64,000 nucleotides of DNA from positions 9,012,501 through 9,076,500 of the forward strand of contig CP126191.1 of NCBI GenBank assembly GCA_030272155.1. Reading direction: 5' to 3'. Below, one piece after another: positions 31,665 to 45,497 of the stretch. The stretch is from Tetradesmus obliquus. Its lineage: Eukaryota > Chlorophyta > Chlorophyceae > Sphaeropleales > Scenedesmaceae. A model generated the notes under the pieces. The model did not search any database, had not been told where the DNA came from, and saw nothing but the letters and a program-made list of their open reading frames with translations. Position 1 is the stretch's first letter. Every line of letters begins with the position of its first letter. A program made the translations under genes and the position numbers.

Positions 31665-33807
31665 ATGGCTGTCCGCTCCGTCGCCCTGGTGGCGTTGGTT
31701 TTCGCTGCTTGCTCAGTAGTAGCATCAGGAAGGGTGATGAGCCCTGCAGGCTCCTACAAGGAGGTGAGGGCTGCCAGTCGTGCAGCACTAGGGCACTTGG
31801 GCCCAGCCATTCTCGCAGGTCGTAGCGGAGAACGCGCTGCACGAGCTGATGTTGGATAACTACCATTATGACAAGCTACCATCCGGGTTGTCTTGTCGTG
31901 TGCGTCGCTTCTTGCGTGGCACTACGAGCACTGCTGCTGCTGCTGCTGCTGCAATTCTCTGCTTCTGCTTTTGCCGCTGCACCTCCTGTCCTCTACCTTG
32001 TTCCAGATGCCCGTGCCCTGCTTCATGAAGTACTTCAATGGCTACTGCTACGTGGTGAACAACAAGGAGACATGCACCTTCTACTCATCGCCATCTTATG
32101 CGTGAGTCACTGGCACATTTGTGCTGCATGCCAGGCTGAGGCTCACCATGATCAGTCACAGAAGGAGCACTAGCAGCCCATGTGTTCAACCTGTTGCGGC
32201 TCACACCCTCTAATATGGTGCCAGGACCCACATGTAGCTATCCCTTCTCATGAGCTGCGCTCCTGACCGGTTTCAACTCTCCAGCACTGTTCTTGACATC
32301 GAGATCTGTTGTGACCTGACAACACTGTGCTGTTGCAGGACGTACAAGGCGTGTTCCGCCAGCGACAACATGGGTGAGTGCTGCTTGTGCGAGTGCAGTT
32401 AGCCACATTTTGTGGACCTGGTTAGTTTCAGTGCACGCCGCCGCATACTGCCATAATCTGGCTGCTTGCAACCAGCAGCGATCATCAACGTGATGCTCAG
32501 CCTCACAACTGCCCGTAAATATGCGCTACTGCTGCTACGCACGCTCGCGCAGCGCTGCACGTTGCACGTTGCCCCTCGGCTCATGCCTGTCAAGCGACGC
32601 GCTCACATCTTTGTGCTGCTGCTGCTGCTGCTGCTGCTGCCGTTGATCACTTGCAGGCAAGACCCTGAAGTGCAGCGGCCTGTCTGAGGCTGACAAGAAG
32701 AACGGCGACTTTGCCATGTGCGTGGACTCCGAGGCATCTGCCGCTGCCATGCTCAAGAAGGCCGGCGCAGCCGCCAAGCCGGCTGTGTTCACCAAGGCGG
32801 ACGGCAAGGACATCAAGGGCAGGGATGTGGCCTGCGCTGGCAAGGCCTTCTGCGAGGTGGGCTGCGACAGATCAATGTGGCCATGCCATGTGGCCATGCC
32901 ATGTGGCCATGCCATGTGGCCATGCCATGTGGCCATGCCATGTGGCCATGCCATGTGGCCATGCCATGTGGCCATGCCATGTGGCCGGCATGCATATACC
33001 GTGATCGTTGTGACTGCGCCATGCCCTCACAGGTCCCACACACAATGCAGGATGCCTAGTGGTGGGCTCTTGACAGCGCAGTGCCTTGGCTTGCTGTGCT
33101 GCAGACGCCACAGTGCTAGCTGCTGTGCTGTGGGTCAGTGGCGGGCTGATTCAATGGTGTTGTGATGTGTTGGCTTGCGGTTGGCCGCCCACACTCTCAA
33201 CATCTGAGAGAGGCAGCTTGTGCTGTTGCCGAGTGGCGGGCTGTTGAGCATGCATTGCCTTGGCTTGTTTTGTGACCAATAGTGTGAGCTGGCTTCAATG
33301 GCACCCTAGAGCCTGCTGCAGGCATAAACTGGCTGCTTGTGCTGCACATCAAAAAATGGTGCGTTGGCGTTCAAAATGCAATTTACCCGCCTCCTGCCAA
33401 GTGTTTTGTCTCCAATGCAACTGCAAATGCATTGGTGTGCCGCCCGCGTGTGCAGGTCTGCAAGCCCCTGAAGGAGGTGGAGGCGGCATGCGCCAAGACA
33501 GGCGGCTGCACTGCATTCACCTGGAACGGCAAGTGTGGCTACCTGAAGACACAGTGAGTTGCGGCCGCTCTCCAACTTGTTCAATCAACTTTTGCATTTG
33601 CTCCCGCAGACAGCCCCTTGTGCGTGTTGAAGTTGCACCCCTTTGCAGTGTCTGCTGCCGAGCGCTTATTGCTCCTGCAGCGCCCCGCTGCTGCAAGCTT
33701 GCTTGTTGAGCTGTGTTGCCTTTCCTGCTGTTGCTGTGTTTTGCAGGGTTTACAGCGGCGAGGTTGTGAGCCGCGCAGGCTGGACCTTGTTCCAGGTGAA
33801 GGCCTAG
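31665..33807 (+). CDS. Small secreted Cys-rich protein with PAN/Apple-like domain
   Basis: Seven exons: 31665-31763, 31819-31899, 32007-32101, 32339-32373, 32657-32856, 33456-33553 and 33747-33807. All are in phase and give 222 residues. The N-terminus MAVRSVALVALVFAACSVVASG is a clear signal peptide. The mature part has regularly spaced Cys (PVPCFMKYFNGYCYVV, KETC, YKACSAS, LKCSGLS, AMCVDS, VACAGKAFCE, VCKPL, EAACAKTGGCTAFTWN, GKCGYLKTQ). The run from VCKPL to GWTLFQVKA has the shape of a PAN/Apple module (A..C....GC.AF.W....C.LK). Such modules bind carbohydrate or protein, so a cell-wall or extracellular role is inferred. Codon use in exon 5 (AAG, GGC, GCC) is strongly biased, which suggests high expression. 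The 32857-33455 intron contains a 13-bp minisatellite. Confidence 0.8.
32875..32987. repeat. 13-bp minisatellite in an intron, about 8.6 units
   Basis: Unit ATGTGGCCATGCC, nearly perfect, beginning 18 bases after the exon 5 donor of the PAN-like gene. Because 13 is not a multiple of three, every frame reads the same 39-bp superperiod, which produces the MAWPHGMATWHGH-type ORFs on the minus strand. It has no spacers and is not a CRISPR array. Confidence 0.9.
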
Positions 33808-36008
33808 ATATGAGATAAAGTGAATAAATATGCTGCTGCTGGCAGCAGAGAGAAGTGCTGCGAGTATGATGACAGGGCCTGTCGCGGCCGGGTAATGAGA
33901 ATTGCTTGCATCGAGTACTTGGTGCATCCCATGCAGCTCAGGGTGTTCACAGCCGCTGATCGGCACAATGCATGAGCCTGGTATGCCTTGTCATGCAAAA
34001 CACCAATAAGCAGCGCGACACACTGTTTGAAGGTCTACGTGTGAAGCCGCCCACAGCTGCTCCACAGCAGCAGATTCGCGTGATGCTAGGCCAGTACACT
34101 CATGCTCGACCAGTGTTGCTTTGGGGTTTGAAGCGGCTCCCGCCTGGGGTTGCCACAGCATGCTGTTACAGCACAGTGCTGTTTAGCATGTCCATACAAT
34201 GTGAACATAAGCTTCCAGGGAACAGCAAAATATCAGGTGGCTGCGTCAGTCTGGCCGTTGTAATGGCTGCCCACGTGCTGTACAGCTGTCACTTGACGGC
34301 GTACACAGCTGATGCGAGTTTTTCTTGAAGCGATGGTTGGGACTGCGTGGGACACAGAGGTTGGCATTGGGTGTCATTTTGAACAGCACCGGGGTGCTGA
34401 ACGCTTGTGGGACATCTTATGTGCTGGGTGCATTTGCATGCCGGTGTTTTGAACGTTGTGTGGCTGCTGGCAGATGTGCATGTGCAAGCTGCTGCAGCAT
34501 ATCTGCATGCGCATGCTGCTGGTGCATGGTGAGTGCATTGGGGATGAGTGTCTGGGGGAGGTTGAGGAATGCGAAGAGGGGCGCAAGGGCACGCGGCGGA
34601 TGCAGTGCCACAAGCATGCCTTCGCGCCAAAACGGTATCCTACTATTTCGGAGCAGCAGGGCCCTGCAATGGCCCTGGAGGTGATTTTTGTGCACAACTT
34701 CAACTGCATGCAGGAGCAAACCCACTGCGTTATGTTTTCAGGCAGACACGAACGGCTGGCTGGTTGATGTTGTCTCAGCCTCATGGTTCCTCGAGTTGTA
34801 GATATGGTTGCACAGGTGGCCGCGTTCTTTATCAGATACAAACTATGGAAGGATTGATCGTGGTTTGCTGTGCTGCTCCGCATGTTGGCTTGCAGCTTCA
34901 TTTGAATGCCCAGGTGATGCGTTACCATAGCAACATGACAGTTCATCTTTGTTTTCTCAAAACAGCACACTACACGGTCTCCAGCTGCTGCACAGCACAC
35001 GCTTGATTGCACATGATGATATTATGCTGGCCCAGCACAGCAATGTGGCCAGTGACAGAAGGACAAGGCGGTCAGAAGTGCCGTGTGCTCTATGTAACTC
35101 AACGTGCTGGTTCTGCTGGCGTGTGTGCAGCTAGCTGCTCAGCTCTTTACGTCGAGATGGATGATTTGTTGAACACCGCTGATTTTGAATGTGTATACAC
35201 ATGTGTGCTGGCACTGTCAGGATGGTCGAGGTTGAGGCCCATCAGGGCTAAGGGTGTATCAGGGCAGGTGTCACTAGGGTTTTACATGTTCAAATTGAAG
35301 TACATTCAACAGTCGACGTGCGTGATGTTTGGTTTCGTTCAAGCAATGCCGCAATCGGCACGTCGCGATAATCAGCAAGCACACGAAATGCGATTGGTTT
35401 GACCCTGGCGATGCCACTCAGGCCAGTATCTGTCAGCAGAAAAGCACCAGCATTGCTTTAATATAGTAAAACTTGAAGTTTGACACTCTTGTTTCAGCGA
35501 TTGACGTGTGCTGGGGTTACAGCACACCCTCTGCACAGTACAGACTGTACTCCACTGCTGCCCGTTCACATGTGACTTCACGTGTCCCCGTGCCCGTGCC
35601 GATGACACAAAGGAATTGGTGAGTTATGTCGATGCCATGTGAGAGGGCGTCAGCGCGATACACCAGGCAGTGGACGGTATACTGTCAGCTGTACCAGCTG
35701 CTGCACAACCTCATGCTGCACAATGCTGCGGCTGTACGCAGCAGCTCGCATACGTCCAGCCACAGCTGGAACATTAAAAGCCACAAACCTTTGCTGATGG
35801 CAACTCGCAGGCATTATCATTGCTGGACGAGCCAGGATCTACCATTGCTGACATCGTGATCAACCTGCAGCAGGGCTGCAGCTCATCATTTGCTGTGCGG
35901 CAGCTCTCGAGCTGACAGATGACAACAGAAAGTCAGATAACCACTGTACTCAGCCAAACACCTAAATGAACAAGTCGTCAATTCAGCAGGACAGAGTGAA
36001 ACAGCAGC
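33808..36008. other. Intergenic region upstream of the ankyrin-kinase gene
   Basis: 2.2 kb with no recognisable gene. An AATAAA lies shortly after the PAN-like stop (about 33824), and a TGTAA at 34259-34263 is a possible but distant poly(A) signal for it. The right part should hold the promoter of the ankyrin-SPRY-kinase gene. Open frames here lack domains. Confidence 0.45.
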
Positions 36009-39000
36009 ATGCCTGAGGAGCAGCTGCCCCAGGACAAGCCAGATGGCTTGGAACAGCATGCAGTGCAGCCTGCCCCTGCTGCAGGCTTCCTGCAAGCAGC
36101 GATAGGTGCCCAGCAGCTGCCTCAAGAGCATCCAGCGTCAAAGCTGACAGAACACAGCATCAAAAAGGGTGCAGCAGGCATTGCAGCAGCAGGTGCTGCC
36201 ACCAGCGTGTCTGCTGTGTTGGCTGGCAGTAACCTCAGCGCCGTAAACAACGGCGCTACCATCAGCACCAGCAGCAGTAGCAGTGCTAACAGCACAGCAG
36301 TCAATGCAGGAGGAGGTCAGCTGGCTGCCCTGCCATTACCGGCAAGTAGCAAACCAACATCTGCAGGACCAGGAGGAACAGCAGCAACAGTAGCAGCTCA
36401 ACCCACTGGCAAGACAGCAGCACAGACAGCAGCAAACACCGCCTCAGCTATTGTAGCGGGTGTAATGGCTGCAGCCAGCAAAGGCAGCAGCAGCAGCAAT
36501 ACAGCTACGAGCAGCAACAGCACCAAAAATGCCCCAACAACACAACAAACTATGCCTGCAGCAGGAGCTGCCACCCCTGCCGCCACAAGTGGTGGAGCTG
36601 CTGCGGGTAGCATAGGTTCTGCTGGGGCGCCCGCTGCACCAGCAACCAGCGCAAACAGTACTACAGTAGCTGCTGCAGCCGCTGGCCAGCCATTGGTGCT
36701 GCAGCTGCCACAATCCAATGCAGCAGCGCAGGCAGCAGCAGGGCCAAGAGACGAAGAGGGCAACACCAAGCTGCACTTAGCAGCACGCTCAGGGGATGTG
36801 AGGGGTGTCGCCGCACTGCTGGCGGATGGCGCGGACGTTAACGTGCGGAACAGTCGGCAGCAGACGCCGCTGCACCTGGCAGCTGAGGCAGGCAAGATTG
36901 AAACAGTCGAGCAGCTTACGCAAGTGAGTGCCGTGGACATGGCAGCAGCCGTACCATGCAGGACACTCTTGTTGCTCTATCGAGACAAGCAGTCAATAGT
37001 GTAGCAGGTGACAATTATTATATATCCCTGCTATGCATTGCTGTTGGAACATTCCACATCAGCAGCATTCCACAAGCTCACAGGCTCTTGCAGGACAGTC
37101 CGACTGAAGCTGCCTGCGCTGTGGCAATGCCCCCTGCGCTGTGTTGTTTGCTGCTGTGCAGTGCGGGGCGTGCATGTGGCACGCGCTGGACCAGGACAGC
37201 CAGACGCCGCTGGTTGCTGCGGTGCATGCCGGCTGCCTTGAGGTGGTGGCGCTGCTGGGTGCTGAGCGCAGCCACATGCACTACAAGGTGCAGTGGGCAG
37301 CGCAGCACGGCCACCTGCAGGTAAGAAAGCATGGACACACCTTGTTCCGGGGTTGAGTTTGGCTGCAGCATGACATACTGTGCCACTGCTGATCCCCGTC
37401 TATATCAACAACGTGCAAATCACTTGCAGGCCATGCTGCGTGCGCAACTGCTGCATGCATCGCCGCAGCTGCTGTTGGCTTCACGCGCCTCATCTGCCTC
37501 ATGTGTGCACAGGTGCTGAAGGAGCTGCTGGATGTAGGCGCACCTGTTGACCTGACCTGTGAGGCTGGCTGGACGCCGCTGCACAGGGCCTGCTTCAGCG
37601 GCCATGCTGCAGTGGCACAGGAGCTGGTGGTGGCGCGCAAGGCCAACATGCTGGCAGCAACAAAAGATGGCAGGACGCCCATCCTACTGGCGGCACAAGG
37701 TGGGGCCAAGCTCTGGTCAAGAGCCGTCCATGTATGGCAGCTGCTTGTCGTTGTTTCCAGGGGCCACCAGCTTACGGCGTGCGGCGCAAGTGGCCGAGGA
37801 GTCCAGGAAACGCTTGCAGCCGAGGCACTGCCAGGCTGTGTTGACCGCATGTGTGGCATCCACCACTGCTGTCACAGCTGCTTTCTCTACTGTCGCTGCT
37901 GCTGCTAGGCGGCAATGCGGACATTGTGCGGCTGCTGCTGGAGAATGCCAGCAGGCTGCCCCAGGACTTCAAGACCAAGGAGGGCTGGAGCAGCAACCTG
38001 TTGCAGGTGCGGCGCGCTGACTTGCATGCCTGCAGGACAGCAGCACAGCTGAGCAGCTGAGGCCATAGAGCAGCAGACAGTGGCTGCCAGCAGCAGTGAG
38101 CGGTGTTGGTCTGTACGGCTCATGCTGTCAGGCGCTATCATGCAGCGGTGGCAACCATGGCACCAGCAGTAGCTCTGCCGCGTGTCGCAGAGGGTTCTGC
38201 CCTCACTCTGGCAAGAGGCATTGCCTGCCAGTTGTGCTTCTGTCTCGCCTTTTTTGTTCTGCAGCTTTGACTTCTAGATAGTATTCAACTATGTTCACAA
38301 CGCAAGCTGGGTATCTGATGCTCTTTCCCTCTGGCGTGGAATACATGCTTCTGCAGCACAAGACGCGCAACCCTGCCGATCCCAAAGACCCAGGGCTGAA
38401 CTTGCTGCTGCTTGGAGCTAAGCATGGTCACGCGGCAGTGGTGAAAGTGGCCATCCAGCACAGGTGAATGCAACAGATCTGCGGCAAGTATGACAGCCAC
38501 AGACAGTTCTAGCAGTAGATGGCTAGCTGGCTGGCTGGCTAGCCTTGCATGGCTCTGCAGCATCAGACGGCCATGCCTTGAGACCAGCCCCGGCAGTATG
38601 CATGCGAGGCATTGTGCAATGAGCTGCCAAACTCACTCTGGTTACTGTGCATGCTTTGTCTTTGCCGCCTGTCGCCAGGGCCAACCTGGGGGCTGTTGAC
38701 TCGCTGGGCCGCTCAGCGCTGCACCATGCCTGCCTGGGAGGGACCGCAGCACACCTGGCAGTTGTGAGGGTGAGCTGTGAACTGTTGGAAAGAGTAGTTC
38801 AGCAAACTGTACGGACCTGCCAACGGGTCTGCACACATGCACTGCAGTGCACTGCTTGCACATCGGCGCAGCTGCTGTCGCCGATGCGTCGTGAGCGGTG
38901 TTTACTGTGTGTCTTCCCGGCAGTCTATCGCTGCCGCATCTGTCATTCTGGTGTGTCCTGCAACCTGTGCTGTCCTGCAGGTCCTGATTGAGGCAGGCAT

Positions 39001-42000
39001 CACAAAGGACATGCTGGATCACAGCGGCAGGACGCCGCTGCTGCAGGCATACAAGCACCAGGAGTTCTGTGAGAGGCCTGACACATGCAAGCACCACGAG
39101 ATGGTGCAGGTGTGTTGGCGCAGCAATGAGAGAGGATAGTTGCATGTGGGTCCGGCACCATCTTGGCTGGTATGAGCCGCAACAGGTTGAACACATGGTC
39201 TGAGATCAGAAAGGAGAGTGAGCACCGCAGAACAAAATGCACACCCTTTAACGCCAATTCTCGCATGTTAGCAATGCTGCCGCCACCACAGCACTTGCTC
39301 ACTTCACGTAGCAGGCAGCATCTATGAGGCATGACACTCAGCGGCGACGATCACAATAAGCAACTTGCATGCCATTGAAGTGCATTTAAGGTTGGCTGGA
39401 GAATCTGTGCCCACCACCCGGCTGCTGCTGCTGCTGCTGTTTGTTCGTTGTGTCTGCAGGTGTTGCGCAGTGCTGGCGCTGTGATGCACTTCCACCTGCA
39501 CCTGGCAGCGCAGGAGGGCCAGTTGGACGTGGTGAAGGAAGAGCTGAGCTGCAGGTGACGCAGCACACAGCAACACAGGGCTGCAGCAGCATAGCAAGAG
39601 CAAGAGTATGGCAGCATGTGCTTCCCCACAGCATGCACTGCACGGTTGGCAGTACATCACTGGTTGTTGGTGGGTTTTCATGGCAGTGAGTTGTGTGCTA
39701 TGGTTTGGACGGGTCCACTTGTCGGCTTAGACAGCCAGCGCCTGCTGCACATGGCAGCCGAAGCATGCTGCGGGCTTCTCTGTGCTTGCAGCTATGCGGC
39801 TGCGGGCTTGCACACGTGCAACACTGACATGTGTGTCGTGCTGCTGTACACTCTGCCAGGTGTGAGTCGTGTGAGCAGGAGAGCTGCTGCAGGCTGTGCG
39901 ACCACAGGGGCTGGACAGCGCTGCACTCGGCCAGCCAGTGGGGCCACCATGATGTGGCAGTGGAGCTCATCAAGGCGCGTGAGCAGATATATGTATGTGA
40001 AGTTGATGGCTCTTCTGATGACGCCTGCGCCGGCCAAGCTGGGGCTGTGGTGGCGGGTTGTGCAAGCAGCCTGCATGGTGATGAATGGCTGTGCACACAC
40101 AAATCAGCGTTGGCGGTACATGGGGTGTGTTCGTTCTACATCGTTGCAGCAAGCTAGCCTCTGTGCAGTGAGTTTGCTACTGCCATATGTGTGCTGTAAG
40201 GTAGTAGTGGTAGCAGTTGTTGGGGCCTCTCAGTCATCGTGCTGTTGCTGCATCAAGCTGACTGGCTGGGCATACACAATGGCTCTGGTTTGCCGTGTGT
40301 GGTGATGCAGGCCGGCGCTGACGTGGATGCAGCCAATTTCAACGGCGTCACGCCCCTCATGCTGGCTGCCAAAGGCGGCCACGCTGCTGTGGTGAAGCTG
40401 CTGCTGGAGTCAGGCGCCTCTGTGTGGCTGCAGACAGAAGACAAGCGCACAGCACTGCACAAGGTGCGGCCACTTGGCTGGCTGGCTGGATTGGAAAGGG
40501 AACTGGTGGAGCTGATGCTGCATCCCACCTGCATATGGCTGTCATCAAGCCTATTTCCGACAACTGTTGCTGCCGTGTATGGCAGCATGCTGTTCCATCA
40601 AAGTCAGCCCATGCCAAACACATGCTGCCATGTTCTTGTGCAGGCCTGCAACCGCAAGCGGGACAGCCGCAAAGCCAAGTCCAAGAACAAGCAGAAGGCA
40701 AGCCATGTAGAGGTGGTGCGGCTGCTGCTGGAGGCTGCATTCAAGCTGCGGGATGCACCTGTAGAAGTGGAAGACAAGCAGCCGGCGGTGGGCAGTGGCG
40801 GCCTCACCATGGGTGAGTGCACTGCCCTGCTAGCTAGCTATAGACAACGGATGTCAGCTACCTGTGGTGCAACAGAGAAGCCAATGTTGCTACGGAATGG
40901 GCAGCAAGACTGCGGCACAGACTACGTCTGTGCTGCGGCAATTGTGCTGGCATGCCTGGGTGAAGCAGCGCTGCGGGTCCTCATTACCGCATTGTAGGCA
41001 GTGCCTCAAAAAGGACTGACTCAAATTGCACAAAGACGGCAGACAGGCTTGCCGCCGCGGCGGAGGCAACCACAGCTGCAGGTGTGATCAAGCAGTTCTG
41101 CTGCAATCGGCTAGAGGGCCTCTGCTGCAGAGCCGCAAACTGTCTGCCTGCCGTGGCAATCAGGCAGGCCAATTGGCGCTTGCAAGTGGTCAGCACGGTT
41201 ATTTGTGACATGTGTGCTTGTACCTGCTGTGCATGCAGGCGCCACCATGGGCGTGACAATGTCGGCGTCTGCTGCTCCCAGGACTGTGCTGCTCGACGAC
41301 CGCAAGGTCATAGACATGAGGGTGAGAGGCGCTACTGGTCTTTGAGCAATAATGAACAGCACCGTCAGTAATCGATGGCCGATGCAGCGTCATACACTGC
41401 TTCTGTGCATGGCGTGCGTGTGTTGGGTGCACACACGTGTTGTGTATGCAGATGGAAAGACGTTTCAAAGGCGGCACATCCAACACAAACATACTGCAAT
41501 AAAAAATGCCAAACATGATGTTTGCGCTGAATCTATGCGCTTGCTGTGTACGCGTGCTGGCGTGCTGCAGGACTCCAAGGACTTCACTGCTGTGAGCATG
41601 GCAGCCTTCAACGGCAGCGCAGACATTGTGGCCATGCTTATACGGGTTGGCAGGTGAGACCTGCACACCTTCACAAGAATATCCAAGCAGACATCGGTTG
41701 CAGACGCGTGTCGCCGCTCGCGCAGTGCCTGGTGCTGTCTAGTGTAGTTGTTGCTGGCGTGAAAGCATGTATGTTAGAGCAATAGACAGCCTGCAAGACG
41801 TGGCAGAATTGCGAGCACACCCAGCTGTGTGCACAGCACTTGTGTGCCCTGCTGTTTGCAGCTCAATATGAGCTGTGCTGTGCCTGCTGCTGCTGCTGCT
41901 GCCGGCAGGGCTGACATCCACATCTGTGACGTGAACGGCTACATGCCCATCCACAAGGCCGCCATGGAGGGCCACCTGGCAATAGTCAAGGAGCTGGTGG

Positions 42001-42229
42001 CAGGTGGCAGCCCAGTGAGGCCGCAGAACAACGAGGGTGCGGCGCAGCTGCTGCTGTAGCTGCAGCTACTGCTGCTGCTACTGCTGCTGCTGCTGTCTTC
42101 TGTCTGATAGTGCATAATGTGCTGGGCAGGCTGCTGCAGCACACTCGCGTGTGGTTGGGGCCGCTGGCACGGGGCAAATTGAAGTACATTGGATAGCACG
42201 TTGTGTGTATGCTGTCGTTTACTTTTCCC

Positions 42230-42263
<34 letters not shown>

Positions 42264-45200
42264 GCTGCTGCCTGCTCTGTGCCAGGCTGTGCGCCTCTGC
42301 ATTATGCTGCCAAGGGAGGGCACCTGGACATCTGCAAGTACCTGCTGGCTGCAAGGGTGAGCACTATGACCATGGCACCACCTTACTCCCTGGCACAGCA
42401 TGCACAGCCCTTTCTGCTCTGCCCCCGGTTTGCTTTCAGACTCTGGTTTTATCCCTTCGTGCAACTTCACACAGCTGGGGGAGGCCTGCAAGGCTCTGGA
42501 CAGGGTCAATGGCATCACGAGACCTGTTGACGCTGTGCATTGCCGCTGCAGGTGCGCAGCCCTGAAGACACAGATGAGACGCTCATCGACATGCAGACGG
42601 CAAAGGGCGTCACACCGCTGGCCATGGCAGCAGAGAAGGGCCGGCTGGAGGTGGTGCGGGACCTGCTGCAGCGCAAGGCTGACCCCTGCCACAGAGATGC
42701 AGGGGAGACTACGCCCCTGCACTTGGCTGCACAGGTGCTACAGTTGGCGGCTGAGCTGTGTGCATGGCCAGTCTGGGCTGCTTGTGGAGTGACAATGCTG
42801 GCTGCCGCAGCCATAGCATGTGTGCAGGGCTGGAGAGGCAGAGAGCGCAGAGCTGCATGATAGCTGCTTGTGGAGTGACAATGCTGGCTGCCGCAGCATG
42901 GGATGTGCTGTCTGCTGCTCTTCCCATCATGCGTGTTTACTCCCTTGCGAAGAGCGCTGATGTGCGTTCATCTCACATCGCGTGGCTTCTTGGTGCTGCT
43001 GCTGACACCTTGTATTGCCTGGTTGCCTGGATGCAGCACGGCCACCTGGATGTTGTTTGCGAGCTGCTGCCGCGTGTGGACACCATCGGCCAGAACATGG
43101 CGGGCATGTCGCCGCTGCACCTGGTGGTGGACAATGAGAAGCTGCCTGAGGACAGGTGCGGCGGCTGCTGCTGCTGCTGCTGCCGCTGCTGCTGCTGCTG
43201 CTGCCGCTGCTGCTGCTGCTAGTGCATTTGTGCTATGCTGTCAATTTGGTGTGCTTGATACAGCTTTGCATGATTGGAAATGCAAACAGAGTTGGCAGCT
43301 TCTGCCCGGCATATGTTCATAGAACCACTCAGTGCTGTGTCAGCCTCGCCCTCATGTGCGGCTATGTATGTGTGCTGTGTGTGTTGTGCGTGGCCAGGTG
43401 CCTGGCGGTGGTGCGCAAGCTGGTGGAGTTTTACGCCAGCAAGGAGGAGCAGCGCAAGCTGGTCAACCTCACTAACAAGACCAGCGTCACGCCGCTGCGC
43501 CTGGCAGTGGAGCGAGAGCGCACACAGGTGGGGCTGAGTGTTCGTCGCTGCCCACAGACCAGCGCTTGCAAGTGCAACGTCCGTCCTGATAGACGCGGAA
43601 GCATTGCTGTTCGCTTGCACACAGTGTACGGCACTGCCTGCAGCGCATGCCTGTGCTGCTGACCGCACAGTCAGCGCAGCTGTGCTCAGGGTATGCCATG
43701 TTGTGCACGTGCAGTGCGTCTGATTCTGACGCTGTGTCCTGCTGCTGCTTGTGTTGGCCAGGTGCTGCTGTACCTGCTGGAGAAGGGCGCCATTATCGAC
43801 TTGAGCGATGTGAGTGTGCTGTGCTGACGGCGCTACGACACAAGCAAGCCTGCCGTCAGCCAATGAGTAGCCGGTAGTACTGCAGCTGTGGCTTGCAGTT
43901 CAATGATGCACGCTCGGTGTTGAAGTTCAATGCCAAGCAAACAGGCCAGCTGCGAATAACCGCCTGTACACGCCATTGTGAGCTTGCCACTTTCCTGCTG
44001 CAGCTAGCATGCCAGCTGTGCCACCATCACCACCCACCGCTGCATGCCCAATGCTGTACCGCATCAATTTGCCGCGGGGGCAGAGGCACTTGTGCACAGC
44101 TAACATCCTGTTGTGCAAGGAAGCTGTTGCAATGAGCAGATGAAGTGTCACCATATGCATGAGTGCTGTAGTCAGCTGTGCCCTGCTCTCCTAAGAGCGC
44201 TCAACCCTTCCTACCATCGCATTCACCACTGCCACTAGTAGCCAAGATGTGCTGGTGGTTGTGATGCTGTCATGCAGGTCAACGATAGGACCTGCTTGCA
44301 CGCTGCTGCCTCCACTGGCAACGTGGATGTGCTCAACATGCTGCTGCAGCACAGCAGCTTTCAGCTGGTAGGACAGATGGCCTGGGCCGCGCTGGCTTGT
44401 CGTCTGCTGTTGTGTTGTTGTAGCATACTTACTGTGCACCAACGTGCAGCATACATGATCTAAAGTACTCGTAAGCTGTGCTGGGTCGTGCAGCAAAACA
44501 TCTGTGCAGTGTTGGCATCAGCTGCAGAGCGGAGCGGCACAATGCATGACACAGCCGCTCCCAGCCAGCTGTTCACAAGCTGGCCTGTGACTGCACAGCA
44601 TACTCCTGATCTGGCTTACCAAGCACAGCATACTTAATCCTGACGGCTGTTGCTGCTTGCTTGTAATTGATGTAGGTGTACAAGCGGGACTACCAGGGGG
44701 AGACAGCCATGCATATCGCAACACAGTATGGCAGCAAGGAGGCGCTGCGGTACATTGTACGGCGTGACATGGAGGACCCCAACACTGATGGCCTCCACAT
44801 CCTGAACAAGTAAGCTGCCCTATTTGCTTCGTCCATTCAAGTCAGTGCTGGAGATCAGACGGCAGATGCTTCAGCGTCTGAAAGGAAAAGAACAGCCCAA
44901 GCTTGCACTGAGGTTTGCAGCTGCATGCTGCATTACATGCAGAGTCACAACGTGGCTGCCTGGGCAACAGCATTGGTGTGTCTGCTGTAGGTTTGGCTGG
45001 GCGCCCATGCACACCAGTGCACAGTGGGGCAGGCTGCTGATCATGAAGATGCTCATAGAAGAGTTTGACGACGATGCTGAACGCATGACAACTAATGGGC
45101 GCACGCCTTTGCACGTGGCAGCAGCGTTTGGGCAGGTGAGGGGGCCTGACAGCAAACACCCGCTGGGCGCATGCTGATGAATGCATCATGTGTTCACAAT

Positions 45201-45385
45201 GCCAAGAGCATTTGCTCAGGTGTTACAGTGGCTTAGTTCCAGCACATGATCACATGCTGCACAGGCTTGCAGTTGGGCTGAACTGTCACCATGCTGTAGC
45301 ACACTTGTTGGTAGCTGTAATCACGCTTGCCCGTACATGGCTATGCATCTCAATCATCTGCAAGGTCATGTCTTGGCACATCAAA

Positions 45386-45420
<35 letters not shown>

Positions 45421-45497
45421 AGCCTGAAGTGGTCAGTTTCCTGTTGGAATCTAACTGTGACATGAACGTACAGTACAAGCCGCCTCCACCTAAGAAG
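36009..45497 (+). other. N-terminal low-complexity region and ankyrin array 1
   Basis: Exons 1-23: 36009-36923, 37162-37320, 37513-37699, 37909-38006, 38357-38463, 38679-38769, 38981-39109, 39460-39554, 39860-39992, 40311-40463, 40644-40812, 41239-41321, 41571-41653, 41909-42036, 42286-42356, 42552-42734, 43037-43155, 43398-43527, 43762-43809, 44278-44367, 44676-44809, 44991-45135 and 45423-45497. About 24 ankyrin repeats follow the Ala/Ser-rich leader. Clear ones are GNTKLHLAARSGDVRGVAAL, QTPLHLAAEAGKIETVEQL, GVTPLMLAAKGGHAAVVKLL and GRTPLHVAAAFGQPEVVSFL. Exon boundaries do not fall at one fixed place in the repeat, so simple exon-by-exon duplication does not explain the array. Some repeats are degenerate or carry inserts, for example KRDSRKAKSKNKQK (exon 11). 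Confidence 0.9.

Noticed and set aside
32875-32987. CRISPR-like array
   Set aside because: Units are contiguous with no spacers, and the sequence lies in a eukaryotic intron.
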